NCBI GenBank assembly: GCA_016169945.1 | Contig: JADLSH010000363.1 | Location: 1,612,001 to 1,676,000, forward strand | DNA: 64,000 nucleotides | Direction: 5' to 3' | Source: Trachythela sp. YZ-2020 | Lineage: Eukaryota; Cnidaria; Anthozoa; Malacalcyonacea; Clavulariidae | Shown: positions 1 through 11,330 of the stretch, in pieces | Layout: every line of letters begins with the position of its first letter | Numbering within the stretch: the stretch's first letter is position 1 | Made by a program: the position numbers and the translations under genes | Notes under the pieces: model-generated | What the model was told of the DNA's origin: nothing | Databases searched by the model: none | What the model saw: only the letters and a program-made list of their open reading frames with translations

Positions 1-1133
1 TTTAAAGCGCAAATCTAAAGCAAGCAAGCAACCTCAGCTAAAAGATTCAAAGATTGTACGTCGAGAATAACAGATGGCTCGAATTTCACCCACTTCTGGC
101 TCGTGATCGAATAAGTTATATAGTATAGTTTAGTTTATGGCGCGCTGAAGTACAGTCGCACAACTAAAAATATCGATCGCTTCTGCCCACGTACCATCCT
201 TTGTACCTTTTCTTAAGATACTCTTTTACAGTTGAACAGAGAGATTTTGATTTGAACAGATATAAAGCTTCAAACACTTCAGTATTTAAATACGATTATA
301 AACAACGAGAGCCATAGTTTGATAAAAACAATCTCCATTCCCGGAGAGCTTAATTTCATGTCTATTAGTCGGAGTACAAGCCATTTTCATAGATATTTAT
401 GAGATTTTAAAGAAAATTTCGCTGCAAAACGTTGAATATATGAAAATTTATATATTTCGCAGTATCGTATTATTTGGATAACAATAATCAAAATTACGTT
501 TTGTCAATATTTTGTTGTTTTTCTTTAAACATTGCATTTTTTGTTAAAAGGATATATTGCAATATCGTTCCCCGTCTCAATTTACATATGCAAGTGTTGC
601 CCTTATAGGCTTATACATTACATGTCCAAGATATTTTGATTTCGGCTCAATACCATTTCTCTTCGCAATATTGTTGTTGCATATAATTATATGGCAGTTT
701 ATCAAACTAAATCGCCATTTTAGATTTCCATAAACACGTTTATTAGATTAAAAGTAGATTGTATTTAGGGAAGAAAGAGCTTTTGCAAGGTGTATTTCAA
801 GCTGAAACTAAACGAGAGCACCGTAATATTCAAATTTAAGCATGTAGGAGACATATAGAATCGTTTGTCACTTGAAAACAAGCTCGCGGACGCTGACGTC
901 CGCGGACGGTTCGAGAGTGTTTGTTTGCCCCCTAGCGATCCCAAAATGCATTGTGAAACCGCGCGGGAACTGGGAAACGGCAACATACCCATTGGAAATG
1001 TGCATAACAAGCACCATATGTAAAGGAAAGATGAAATTTTGAGGATCACGAATGTTAAACCAGACATGAAACACATAAGGCCATAATAAGGATGAACGAT
1101 ACGCTGCAACTGCCAACAAAGTATACAGTCTGT
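1..1133. other. No gene seen
   Basis: AT-rich sequence with no credible coding exon. Open frames on the minus strand around 765-1289 run through a palindrome, have no domain I recognise and are not flanked by splice sites. Confidence 0.5.
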
Positions 1134-1179
1134 GTTTGAAAGCACACATGCAGTATCAATATAATGACTTAGTGTTGTT
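1134..1179 (+). repeat. 46-bp direct repeat, copy 1
   Basis: Starts with gtttgaaagcacacatgcag and ends with gacttagtgttgtt. It recurs almost exactly at 1889-1934 (one base differs near the middle), so a local duplication joins the two places. Confidence 0.8.
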
Positions 1180-1196
1180 AGTATAATAAACAGAAA

Positions 1197-1298
1197 AATA
1201 CATGGATACTTGGAAATACCAGATTTATTTCTCGTGTTGAACATGATATCATGTTCAACACTCGAAATAAATCCGGTATTTCCGCGCACCCATGTATT
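1197..1298. repeat. 102-bp near-perfect palindrome
   Basis: Two arms of about 51 bp meet at the centre gttgaacatgatatcatgtt with no spacer. Only a handful of mismatches separate the arms. It would fold into a long hairpin and is probably a small fold-back element; no clear target duplication is visible. Confidence 0.8.
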
Positions 1299-1559
1299 AT
1301 TCTCTATATAAATTCAATAAAGGATGTTCATATATTTTCAGATTGTGTTTTCTCTTTGTTAAAAAGGTGGGGTATATATTTTGGATTTGCTTTGTAGCAA
1401 TGAGCAATTATCTCTTCACTTCACACTAGTGCTAAAATAGCACCTAAATCAGGTGTTATTTTGATGAGAATATTAGGGTGTTAACCAACTCCTAAATCAG
1501 TGCTGTTATTTTAGCACCTCGCCAGGTGCTAATTTGGCACCTTGAATAGTGGTGTTAAA

Positions 1560-1760
1560 ATACCACCCAAAAGGTAAACTTCAAAAATTTTTTGCACTTC
1601 ACTTGGTTGAACTTGGGTTTTGTGGATAATCCAAGTGAGTAGATATATACACAATTTAAGACCTAACCAGGAACGGTTGCGAAAAATGCAACACTAGGTC
1701 CTCTGGCAGGAATTGAACCCACGACGCTGCGATTCCGGTGTGCTATTCTGTAACTTTTTA
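1560..1760 (-). repeat. tRNA-related SINE fragment
   Basis: On the minus strand, 1719-1709 reads GGTTCAATTCC, a perfect RNA polymerase III B-box, inside a T-arm-like hairpin. An A-box-like TAGCACACCGG lies at 1745-1735. The boxes start only about 26 nt apart, closer than in an intact tRNA, so this is a tRNA-derived SINE head or its decayed remnant rather than a tRNA gene. The flanks (1430-1600) hold several inverted copies of aggtgctaatttgg-like words. Confidence 0.4.
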
Positions 1761-1803
1761 TTTGACACCACTCTTATTAAATAAACACCTCAAATTAACA
1801 GTG

Positions 1804-1830
1804 TATCTATCTATCTATCTATCTATCTAT
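1804..1830 (+). repeat. (TATC)n microsatellite
   Basis: About seven uninterrupted tatc tetranucleotides directly downstream of the SINE-like block; possibly its tail region. Confidence 0.9.
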
Positions 1831-1888
1831 CAACCATACCTGACAAAACCTTACAAAATGTATAGTCCCTTGACCTCATAAGAGGTCC

Positions 1889-1934
1889 GTTTGAAAGCAC
1901 ACATGCAGCATCAATATAATGACTTAGTGTTGTT
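1889..1934 (+). repeat. 46-bp direct repeat, copy 2
   Basis: Second copy of the repeat at 1134-1179; flanking sequence is unrelated on both sides. Confidence 0.8.
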
Positions 1935-2785
1935 GACTGTAGTCTATAATAGTGATTGGTTGAAAGTTGCAACCACACACAAATTTCTGTGTTTTCTTAA
2001 TAGTCAATTTGCCCCTTCTTCCGAGTATAGGGTATCACATTAGTCAAATTTAACATACATATCCGGCTAGGTTTCGGTTTCGGATCCTTTCGTTGTTCAC
2101 CCGGCCACAAGACCCTGGGTACTACGCCAATTTCGTATATAGCTCAGTGACCCAGGTTTCATTATTGGCGCTATTTCTACGTCACAAACTATAGCGCAAA
2201 GCAAACGACATAAGTTGAAGGCTGCATGGACGACCTTTTTTAAAAGCGACTTTAATTAAACTACTAAACGGTCGCCTCTTGAGATGCAACTACGCAAATT
2301 TTACATTTTCTTGGCTTGTAGAACTTGCCGCTTTAGTTAGAGTTAACGTTCGTCCTCGTGGTCGCATTTTAATAGATAACTATGCTTTCGAAGCATTTTC
2401 ATTCGCTGTGCGTTAGACATGCGAGTCCACACATAGCACCAACATATATGCTGCTTTATATATCTTTAACACAAATGCCTGCCATGAATTAAAATTGAAG
2501 GGAATAGCATAGTTGAAATGAACAAGCGCTGAAATACTGCCGATGCCTGAATTAGTGAATACAGTAGACGATAGAATGAAACAAAGCGGCATCATGACTT
2601 ATGTATATAAATTCAAGGTTTTGAATTTTGATCACAAACTATAAAACAAATTTGATATTTGTAGCGAACTACAGACGGTTAGGCCCGCATTGACCCTGTT
2701 TTGAATGGAGATCATCTCAACAGTCGCGCATGTTGAGATAAACTACATAAATTTTACATTGTCTATGTTTATAGCAAGCACTTAT

Positions 2786-2867
2786 ATGTGTACTTATGAA
2801 ATAGTAATATGGTTCAAGATCATCGCATGTGTACTTATGAAATAGTAATATGGTTCAAGATCATCGC
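2786..2867 (+). repeat. Perfect 41-bp tandem duplication
   Basis: The unit starting atgtgtacttatgaaatag and ending gatcatcgc occurs twice back to back without a mismatch, so the duplication is recent. The rest of 1940-3390 shows no gene, only AT-rich sequence. Confidence 0.9.
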
Positions 2868-3390
2868 CTTATTCACCTTATAGACGCTTTCAAAGCACTT
2901 TTATTTGCCGAGTGCGTTAGACGTATATCGGTATATGTGTATGCAATATAGTATGAAACATGCACAGTATATAAGAAGAATTTTGCGTCTATATTTCTGA
3001 CCTTGCTTGAAATAATGTCAATGACAATGTCAACTCACTGTAACTCAATATCGGAAAATCATCGACAAAAAATCTAAAATTTGTTTAGTTTCCCTGCTGA
3101 CAATGTACATATGCTACATATTATTAAATATTTGATTGGTGAGCACATATACTATAGCTTAGCTGAAAAATGATGAATATTGATGCACATCTTTAGCCGC
3201 ACGCATTGTTTAATGCTGCATGCATGTTGTGCATGCGTCGACAGAATGACAGGACGACTCATGGGCACTGGATTATATCGCTATACAGAGTATATACTGT
3301 TCGATAGCTAAAGATACTGGTATATATATATATATCAGTTAAATATTAGTGTATGGTCGTTGTTGAAAAACTATATATATGTATTTATAA

Positions 3391-3759
3391 CAGGGATTAT
3401 TCTAAGGAAATTTTATCACTGCACAAAAGCGCGAAAAATGATAAAATTTATCATAAATTTAGCGACATTTTAGAAAACGTTCCGACTGCCCTGCATGAGT
3501 GCATGCATGTACTCTGATTCTGCAACTTAAAGTTTACCTCATGCATGTCACTAATATATTATATGCAGGCAAATGAGCCAAAATCACCGCTCATGAGCCC
3601 AAATCTGCATTCTGCATATTCTATTTCATGCAAAAATATACACATTTTCACATATCGCATTTTATCACTGCACATAATCTCATTTATCACTGCATGCCCA
3701 AATCTCATTTATCACTGCACAAATTGGTTATCGATCACTGCACCTTAGAATAATCCCTG
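3391..3759. mobile_element. hAT-type MITE with 8-bp target duplication
   Basis: The element begins cagggattattctaagg and ends with its inverse, ccttagaataatccctg. It is flanked by identical 8-bp direct repeats atttataa (3383-3390 and 3760-3767). CAGGG ends and an 8-bp target duplication are the marks of hAT superfamily insertions. The inside holds several copies of tttatcactgcac and no coding capacity, so it is non-autonomous. A related single end lies near 36687. Confidence 0.85.
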
Positions 3760-3767
3760 ATTTATAA

Positions 3768-5546
3768 TTATACAAATTCGTTAGTTTCCGTGACATATAC
3801 ATATTACAACATGACCCCATAAAGCCGCGTGATCGACTTATGTAATTAGTAAGAAAGCCAGAGGCGTAATACTAAGTCGCACTACCAGGCACATGGCCAA
3901 GACTTGACATGATCACGCAACTCCAAAAGAGAATCTCAACAGCGCCTGATTTCATTGAAGAACTTGACTCTTGAAATTATGCTAAAAAGGCAGCATGTAC
4001 TACATTTTAGGTAACCTGGGGCTTTGCAACTATCAAGTAAATATTCGCTTCTAGGCGCATATGCATGATTTTATATACGGGGAAAATAGGGTAATTTCAA
4101 ATTCAATAGCCCTATAGGCCCCCAGCGCCTTCACGCTCAATAGAGCGTCTTGTTGCTTACAGTTAAATATGGGAATCACGCAACCTACAGATAACTCAGT
4201 TATCTGTAGGTTGAGCCAGCAGTACGTACTTTTTAGCGAGCGGCAGCTGTACATACAAGAATAAAAACAAGAAGAAAAAAAACATGAATAAACGATGTCT
4301 TTTTGAAAGTTTTTGCGTAAAAAATACACTCTTTTGAAACTTTTATCAGAACTATAGTAAGTATATTAGATTTCTAATATTTTGTCGTTCTTGTTTTATT
4401 TTTATAATTGGTTTCTACCCCAATATTTTAGAACCAAAAGTTGTTTTGTGCAACAGAATTTAAATCGTTGTTTATCGAAGGAGTTTAATGACAGTGCGAT
4501 TAATGTTGATAATTCCGGATATCGCAAAAACCTCATCCAATAATTGTTAATTATAGGCTTTATCGCGCTTTCGGAAAGTTGAGAAAATCCACAACGCGGA
4601 ATTTAAAGCCATGCCAGAAAAAGGTTTTAGTATCCTCTGATAGAAATCTGAATGCAAAATCCTTTTCACTATAATCTATATGTTTGAAAAACATGTAACA
4701 CTGCAGTTGTTTTTCTTTCTAAATTTTACCTGCAAAATTGCCTGTATAACGTTGTATAGTTCATTCTGTAACAGCTGAAACTATCATAATAAAAAGAGTG
4801 ACCTGAATACTGTACAGCCAATCAGCTAGCGTTAAGGTGGTGTGATGTTGGACCATTGGACCCTCCTACCAGCTCTTGTATACGTGTAGTGCGGCCAGAC
4901 ATTGATCGGCGATATTAACTTTGAATGCTGTCAAAATCTTGTGTGCATGGGATGAATACTGCCAAAAAGTTTTGATAAGATTTAGCTAGCATTTTCTGCT
5001 TGGATTACCGCATTTGGATTGCCACAATAACACTCTCATTACACGCTATTTTGCCGATATACATGCTTTGAACCTTTCGATCTTCCATGTACATTATTTC
5101 ATCCAAATTTGCGTACTTATTCTAAGGCGATCTTTCGCATTTAACATACGAATATTACATTGATGAGTGTTAAAGCTCCTGTAAGCAGGCACAGTTCAAC
5201 AAAAATCATTATTTTTACCATCACTATCGGTCATGTAGTGATTTGGACAAATTATAGGGGACGTTGAATTTTGTTGGTTTTTTGACATTTTGCAATGCCA
5301 TATAACTTCATTTTCTTTGAATGTGCCAACAGCAATCCAGACAAGAACTTTTTTAACCGCGAAAAACGTTTAACTTTTCACATAAAAATTGAAAATAGTT
5401 CGCAACTCATGGAAAGTGTCAAACTAAAATGGCTAAAGTTTCAACAATCTAGATTGAAGGTGTTGACAGTGCACATTTTATCTGTTTATTTCTACACAAA
5501 TTCGTTATCACTGCACAATTTTCACGCCTCGACATGTACCTCGCCA
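3768..5546. other. No gene seen
   Basis: AT-rich intergenic sequence. Apart from the short palindrome at 4181-4213 nothing is recognisable. It separates the MITE from the promoter of crystallin gene 1. Confidence 0.5.
4181..4213. repeat. Perfect 33-bp palindrome
   Basis: Arms of 16 bp (caacctacagataact and its inverse) around a single central c. Could form a hairpin; no gene context suggests a terminator. Confidence 0.8.
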
Positions 5547-5547
5547 A

Positions 5548-5739
5548 CCCGGGTCAACCCGGTTCTGGAGAAGGGTTTGCGATGTGTGAAAAGGTTGACC
5601 CGGGCTCGTGTGGGCGGGGTTTGCTTGAACAGTGCCTACCCATTCCTATAAAAGGCTGCCACCAAATTACTTTGGCACCATTCACAAGGCTGATTATTGA
5701 AGAGAGTTGCTGAACTTTGTTGAATCAGAAGAATTAGAG
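5548..5739 (+). promoter_or_regulatory. Promoter and non-coding exon 1 of crystallin gene 1
   Basis: A TATA box, TATAAAAG, lies at 5647-5654. The leader exon (start about 5675-5680 by spacing) ends at 5739 with the donor gtaaga. Box, leader and donor are also found at genes 2 and 3. Unique to this copy is a GC-rich upstream stretch (5548-5622) with inverted copies of ggttgacccggg, a possible binding region. A strong TATA box suggests tissue-specific or inducible expression. Confidence 0.7.
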
Positions 5740-5939
5740 GTAAGATTCTTTGAAGATTTCATTCGCATGTAATGAACGAAACATATTCTAGAATTCATAA
5801 AGTTGTCAGTCCCTATGTATTAGAAGTATAATGGTCAGTAAAGAATCCCATTGTGTCTAACAGTCATTATATTTTGCTTTTTCATACCGTAGTTCGAAAA
5901 GTGGTCCAAATAGTAACTTTGTTTCTTTCCTTGCAGAGT

Positions 5940-6615
5940 ATGTCTGTCATTCTTTATACTGTTGAAGGTTCCGAACAGGAACTTAAATCTAGTGAAAAAG
6001 ATTTGAAGGCCTCTGTTGGTAACTGTGAAAAAGCTGTTGTCAAAGGGGGCACTTGGATTTTCTACAGGAAGAAGAACTTCAACGACAGTATTACAGGTCC
6101 AACCGCAGAAGATATCAAGTTTGCAAAAAAAGGAGAGCAGTTATTCATAGACCATCACAACGGTTCTATGTACCAACTGGGAGGCAAGGGGAAAAATGCG
6201 TTGCTGCTGTTCTACAAGACATATTATGGAGGTGTTAATCCTGATCCAAAGGTGAGTGACTAGATACTTTTTGCCTAAGAACTTGTAACGTATGCTGTAT
6301 AAGTAACTGTGGAAAACTGTGATAAATTTCCAATTTAAAAAAAGTAGTCTTTGTTTAGATTTTTACTTTGCATTTCCATCTATCTTTTTTCTCATACAGG
6401 CGTACACAGAAACAGACCAAGATATCACTGCATATTTTCCTCCCGGTGCTGGTAAAGGGGTTTCTTCAGCGATTGTGTATGGATCTACCGCATGGAAATT
6501 GTGTGCAAAGGTTAATGCTGAAGGTAACAAGCAGAATGTGGATGCTAATAGTCGTCACCCTACTTTATTAAAAAATATTGATGATGAAGTAAAAAGCATT
6601 GAACATATGAAATAA
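5940..6615 (+). CDS. Beta/gamma-crystallin-like protein 1
   Basis: Coding exons 5940-6251 and 6400-6615 (phase 0 junction; donor gtgagt, acceptor cag) give 175 residues. The start is the ATG three bases after the acceptor of intron 1, the same place in all three paralogs. Length and layout fit two beta/gamma-crystallin domains, four Greek-key motifs: motif 2 opens with GGTWIFYRKKNF (Trp39), motif 3 with ALLLFYKTYYGG (residues about 84-95), followed by KGVSSAIV, and motif 4 with STAWKLC, closing with IDDEVKSIE. That last stretch resembles the family's calcium site but has Lys where Ser or Thr is usual. There is no signal peptide, so the protein is probably cytosolic. Lens crystallins are the vertebrate relatives; here the role is unknown, possibly structural or defensive. 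The family call rests on motif pattern only. Confidence 0.8.
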
Positions 6616-6759
6616 GTGTTATCGAGATTGCACGGACAGGTGAACGAAATATCACTGGTAATAACTTGTAATGTTTTTGTTCATTTGAATGTTTTTAAAG
6701 AAGTTTACTCTTTTAGTCTTCTTTATATCTTAATTGTAACCATTTATTGTTAAGAATGC

Positions 6760-6765
6760 ATTAAA
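6760..6765 (+). terminator. Poly(A) signal of crystallin gene 1
   Basis: ATTAAA within a 3' UTR stretch (gtaaccattta...aagaatgcatt) that is also present after genes 2 and 3, about 145 bp beyond the stop codon. Confidence 0.6.
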
Positions 6766-8430
6766 ATTGATTATTGGCATATTTTCTTTGTGTGCCATAC
6801 TTTGTGTTGAACATGCCGTTCCGATTTGGTCTTTCATGGGAGGTACTGTATACAGGGTGTTTAAAAAATACGGAATCCTCGGTTCAAATGTAAATTTTGA
6901 AAAGAATAAAGCAGTAAAGTCTATATGTCCGCACTCATTTGAAAGCATGGCCATTCACCTTCCTAACGGTGGGTTACGAAAAATATTATTTTAAGCGACT
7001 AAGTCTAAGATTGGAGAATAAATAATTCGAGATGCAATAATACAGCGTGTGCGTTAAAATTGCACAATCTAAAAATGATGCGTTCTATTAAATTTTCTCT
7101 TCTGCTGTTGTTACTTGCACACAAATAACCACTTGTAAGAAAGGGAAAAGAAGTGCTTTAAAAGAAGGCTTAAATATTTTTGAAAGGTGTGTTATATTGA
7201 AAATCATTAAGAATAAAAGATGGATTCCATGCTTTTTATACATGCACCTTTAGTTCTCAGCTAAAACAGTTCATATCTTAAAAATATAGTCGATAAACAT
7301 GGCTAATGAGCAACTTTTTGAGTCAACAAGCAAATATTTGCTGTCACTGGCAAATATTTGACCCAGTCACTGGCAAAATTTTAAATCACTCTGACACGCA
7401 GAAGCCCCGGGTACGAGGTTGCTCTGACACTATGCAGGGGTTTTCAGGTATCTATTAGGCCCATAAAGTGCCTCCCAAAACTCAGTTTTCAGTTCTGAAT
7501 TGAGTTCAATCATCCTATCAAAAGCTTTGGTGGAGTAAAAATGAAGCGGTTAGTTGAGTTCAATTTGTCATGTGGAGATATTTATCCCCCGCTGAAAACC
7601 AGATATCAAGAGAAATTCATGACTTGCGCAATCATGAATATTGTAGTTCCGCACATGCGCCGATGATGCGCATGGTTGACTTCGGCTCATAAATTTTGCA
7701 ATTGCTCAAGCTGTGGGTCTTCCAAGTCGTTTTTCGTTGCCATTTTGTCTAAAAATGGCTATAAATTCTAGTGATTCTACAACAGTAAACGTTTACTGTA
7801 TTAAAACCTGTTCACAATACCTTTTTACTTAAATATCCTTCTATGAAAAATCTGTAACCTGTTTTGTGGAATGACATGCCGGAAATTTAAGTTCACCCCT
7901 TTATAGTAATCGACAGCTTTTTAAAGCCATGTTGCGCTTCATTTTACTACAATACGCGCCGCTATTCGCGATATCATGCAGCAATATCAAATTGATTCCG
8001 GTTTCGGAAGTGAATGCAAAACATTATTATAAACATGTAACATGATATAAACCGAGATATAAACTAATACGGAAAAGTCGTTTCGATCGAGTCAGAAATT
8101 TAGCAAGCGCATCAGTTTCCCACCTACACGCGCGGCATACATGACCCATCACGCTTGGTGGTATTTCGCAGAAGTCATAAATTTCGCTTGACACCGGTAG
8201 TAATAAAAAACATTGTCGACACGAGCACATTTCTGAACATGAGCGTCCACACATAATTCTCGTGTAGCTTGTTTACCTTGTGCACTGGTACCCTTCCGCC
8301 ATCCTATTAAACTTCATGAAAATCAAGGCAAGTAATTAGTATAAATAAAGGTGGAAATATACTTCAATGGCAATGCACCTTACTATTATTTTTCTCTGTC
8401 TGTTAAAACAAGGTGGTTCTATTTGTATAT
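6766..8430. other. Intergenic, repeats only
   Basis: No gene seen. Around 6853 is tacagggtgtttaaaaaa, a single end resembling the one near 36274. At 7250-7560 lies a diverged copy of the array block that also follows genes 2 and 3 (cagctaaaac ... gtcactggcaaa), here interrupted at about 7395-7426 by a short stray gccccgggtacgaggttgc. At 7725-7792 is a repeat (ccaagtcgtttttcgttgc) seen again next to the SINEs at 20250 and 34410. Confidence 0.55.
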
Positions 8431-8435
8431 GGAGA

Positions 8436-8950
8436 CTCCTGGGCATTACGGAGTGAACCGAGCTATCTCATTTTGTTTGTCTCTTGTTAACACAATGACA
8501 TTGCATAGCAGGAGACGATTTTTACGCTTTATAAGTATTTTCAGGATACTGTATAACTTGGACTGCCCTAGCCAACTGAGAGATACGTTCAAATTCAGAC
8601 GTTGCATGCACAACAGAAACCTGAGGGATAAGACGCTGCTTGATCTTCCGAAGGTGAACAGTGCTATAGGCCAATCAACATTCAAGTATGCTGGTGCAAA
8701 AGACTGGAACTCTTTACCTTTAAACATTAGAGAAATGATATCCTTCTCAAAATTTAAACGTCCTGTTTATACGCATCTTTTAGAACTTGACAATAAGTCT
8801 CATATTTGTAGTGTATAAGAATATGCATGTTTATATTGTATATAAAATAAGTGTAACGTTGATAATTGTAATCACTGTTCACCCGTTTATACCAGCAGCT
8901 TTGCTGATGGCATTTTTAACAGTTTAAATAAAGTCTTTATTATTATTAAC
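8436..8950 (+). mobile_element. LINE (CR1/L2-like) 3' end, 5'-truncated
   Basis: One open frame to the stop at 8818 encodes the last part of a non-LTR reverse-transcriptase protein: an LHSRRRFLRF segment, LRDKTLLDLPKVNS, then FKYAGAKDWNSLPLNIR, a pattern typical of the C-terminus of CR1/L2/jockey-type ORF2. No catalytic YxDD region is present, so the copy is dead on arrival, cut off at its 5' end. The 3' end has AATAAA and a short (TTA)n tail near 8940. Frame is intact over about 120 codons, so it is fairly young. Confidence 0.75.
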
Positions 8951-8969
8951 ACATTACACAGTAACGCAA

Positions 8970-10200
8970 GAACATTTGAGGAAACATCGTGATTTTCAGA
9001 AGTTTCTGCAACAATGTTTTCAAGGGTGGGCGAACAAGGTAACATTTGAGGAAACATCAAGATATTCAGATGTTTTCATACAATGTTTTCAAGGCTGAAA
9101 AAACAAGGTAACATTTGAAGAAATATCAAGATTTTCATTTGAGGAAACATCAAGATATTCAGATGTTTTCATACAATGTTTTCAAGGCTGAAAAAACAAG
9201 TAACATTTGAAGAAATATCAAGATTTTCAGATATTTTCACACAATGTTTTCAAGGGTGGGCGAACAAGAAACATTTGAGGAAACATCAAGATATTCAGAT
9301 GTTTTCATACAATGTTTTCAAGGGTGAAAAAAACAAGGTAACATTTGAAGAAATATCAAGATATTCAGATGTTTTCATACAATGTTTTCAAGGGTGAAAA
9401 AAACAAGGTAACATTTGAAGAAACATCAAGATATTCAGATGTTTTCTTGAAGAAATATCAAGATATTCAGATGTTTTCATACGAAACATCAAGATATTCA
9501 GATGTTTTCAAAAACAAGGTAACATTTGAAGAAATATCAAGATATTCAGATGTTTTCATACAATGTTTTCAAGGGTGAAAAAAACAAGGTAACATTTGAA
9601 GAAACATCAAGATATTCAGATGTTTTCATACAATGTTTTCAAAAAAACAAGGTAACAAAGAAATATCAAGATATTCAGATGTTTTCGAAACATCAAGATA
9701 TTCAGATGTTTTCATACAATGTTTTCAAGGGTGAAAAAAACAAGGTAACATTTGAAGAAATATCAAGATATTCAGATGTTTTCATACAATGTTTTCAAGG
9801 GTGAAAAAAACAAGGTAACATTTGAAGAAACATCAAGATATTCAGATGTTTTCATACAATGTTTTCAAGGGTGAAAAAAACAAGGTAACATTTGAAGAAA
9901 TATCAAGATATTCAGATGTTTTCATACAATGTTTTCAAGGGTGGGCGAACAAGAAACATTTGAGGAAACATCAAGATATTCAGATGTTTTCATACAATGT
10001 TTTCAAGGGTGGGCGAACAAGGTAACATTTGAAGAAACATCAAGACATTCAGATGTTTTCATACAATGTTTTCAAGGGTGAAAAAACAAGGTAACATTTG
10101 AAGAAATATCAAGATATTCAGATGTTTTCATACAATGTTTTCAAGGGTGGGCGAACAAGAAACATTTGAGGAAACATCAAGATATTCAGATGTTTTCACA
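8970..10200 (+). repeat. Minisatellite, about 70-bp unit, about 20 copies
   Basis: Tandem units built on gaaacatcaagatattcag, atgttttcatacaatg and ttttcaaggg. The main period is about 70 bp, with some shortened units of about 30 bp around 9430-9520 and 9640-9700. Each unit contains a hairpin (GAAACATC ... GATGTTTTC). Single or few copies of the same element lie at 40735-41095, 47030-47100 and 54290-54400, so the array grew from a dispersed repeat. Open frames across it follow the repeat period and are not genes. Confidence 0.9.
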
Positions 10201-10207
10201 CATGCCA

Positions 10208-10606
10208 TTCTCGTACCCAGAGCCCGTCTCACGCGATGTGAACGCAGTGCGACGAGGGGCTCTGGTGAAATCCAAACCGGATACCACAAAAACATGGTAT
10301 CCGGTAAAACACAGCGCATGCTCGAAGACATGGCACGAATATAGTTATTAAAACCTCATAAACCAAGTTTAGCTGATAATAAATATAAGCCCCGTGTATA
10401 ATATAAATAATGATTCGCTTACTAGAAAAAGGAATTGTACAAATTCAAGTAAAATTGACTTTGCATTTGTAAAAATATAGTAGTTTGATTTCACAAACAC
10501 AACGTTGCAATACACTCCTATAATCTATAGACTATATCTATGCAATACACGCACCCCGCATGTAGCTATAACCTCCGCCGAGAAGCCCTGGGTACGAGGT
10601 TGCATG
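10208..10606. mobile_element. MITE-like element with ctcgtaccc ends
   Basis: Left end ctcgtacccagagcc, right end ggccctgggtacgag-like in inverse (10583-10600). About 390 bp, inserted at the edge of the minisatellite. No coding capacity. The same end appears alone near 7405 and, degenerate, near 46930. Confidence 0.5.
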
Positions 10607-10734
10607 CATGAGCGGCCGTGGTCTGCACAAACATGGCGGAGGAAGGCAAGTGATTGTACATCTTAAACAACATGGACTCAATGCTGTATATTAGGATACA
10701 TGTTTCTTCTTGATTAACATAACCTTTTCGTTCG

Positions 10735-11330
10735 ATTTTCTCAGCTAAAACAGTTCATATCTTAAATATAGTCAATTGAACATGGACATTCGTATGTATG
10801 TCAGTATGTGTTGGATAAGTATATGCTTATGAGCAACTTTTGACTCAACAAGAAAATATGTACGGTCACTGGCAAATATTTGACCCTGCAGTCACTGGCA
10901 AAATTTAAAATCACTGACACTATACAGGGTGTCCCCCAAAAAAGTCCCCCTTTAGAAATCACTCTTGTGCGAAATTATACCTTTGGGAATTTAATTTAAT
11001 TGTACATGAACGGCGGAAGCATTGACAACTTCCCTTCTCCAAATAATTTAACGCGACGTATAAGTTGTTACGACAAATACTCGTTGCTCTGTAGTCAGCT
11101 GAACCATTCTTACTCGAACTGACGGTAAGACGAATTTGTAATTTGGCATTTTTGTGTTGCTGTTCGTTTTAGAACCTATTTTAAATTTCCGGAGGTATAT
11201 CAACGCACGTTTAACAACAAAAGCGTGATTTCTATAGGGGACTTTTTTGGGGACACCCTGTATATGCAGGGTTCAGGTATTGTTAAAGCCATGCGGTATA
11301 ATTATGGGATTAGAGGATTAATGGACACAA
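10735..11330. repeat. Array block interrupted by a mariner-type MITE
   Basis: This is a copy of the block found in every array unit (ctcagctaaaac ... gacactatatatgcagg). In this copy the block is split by the MITE at 10925-11260; the halves join perfectly when the MITE is left out. Confidence 0.8.
10925..11260. mobile_element. Tc1/mariner-type MITE
   Basis: Ends cagggtgtcccccaaaaaag and its inverse cttttttggggacaccctg, about 27 bp of inverted repeat in total, flanked by TA on both sides. Paralogous blocks (for example near 21222) show the empty site with a single TA. It has 336 bp and no open frame, so it depends on a transposase made elsewhere. Confidence 0.85.

Noticed and set aside
765..1289. 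Minus-strand frame of 174 codons
   Set aside because: Runs through a palindrome and a duplicated segment, has no domain or splice context.
1700..1760. Functional tRNA gene
   Set aside because: B-box is perfect but box spacing is too short and no acceptor stem or full cloverleaf can be drawn.
5853..5939. Upstream in-frame extension of crystallin 1 (also at 32856 in gene 3) resembling a signal peptide
   Set aside because: It lies in intron 1, begins with non-ATG codons, and the acceptor just before the ATG is conserved in all three genes.
8970..10200. CRISPR-like array
   Set aside because: Units repeat over their whole length without unique spacers, and the DNA is eukaryotic.
9176..10351. 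Series of frames with repeated FEEISRYSDVF-like peptides
   Set aside because: They follow the minisatellite period and end at its edge; no start context or non-repetitive part.
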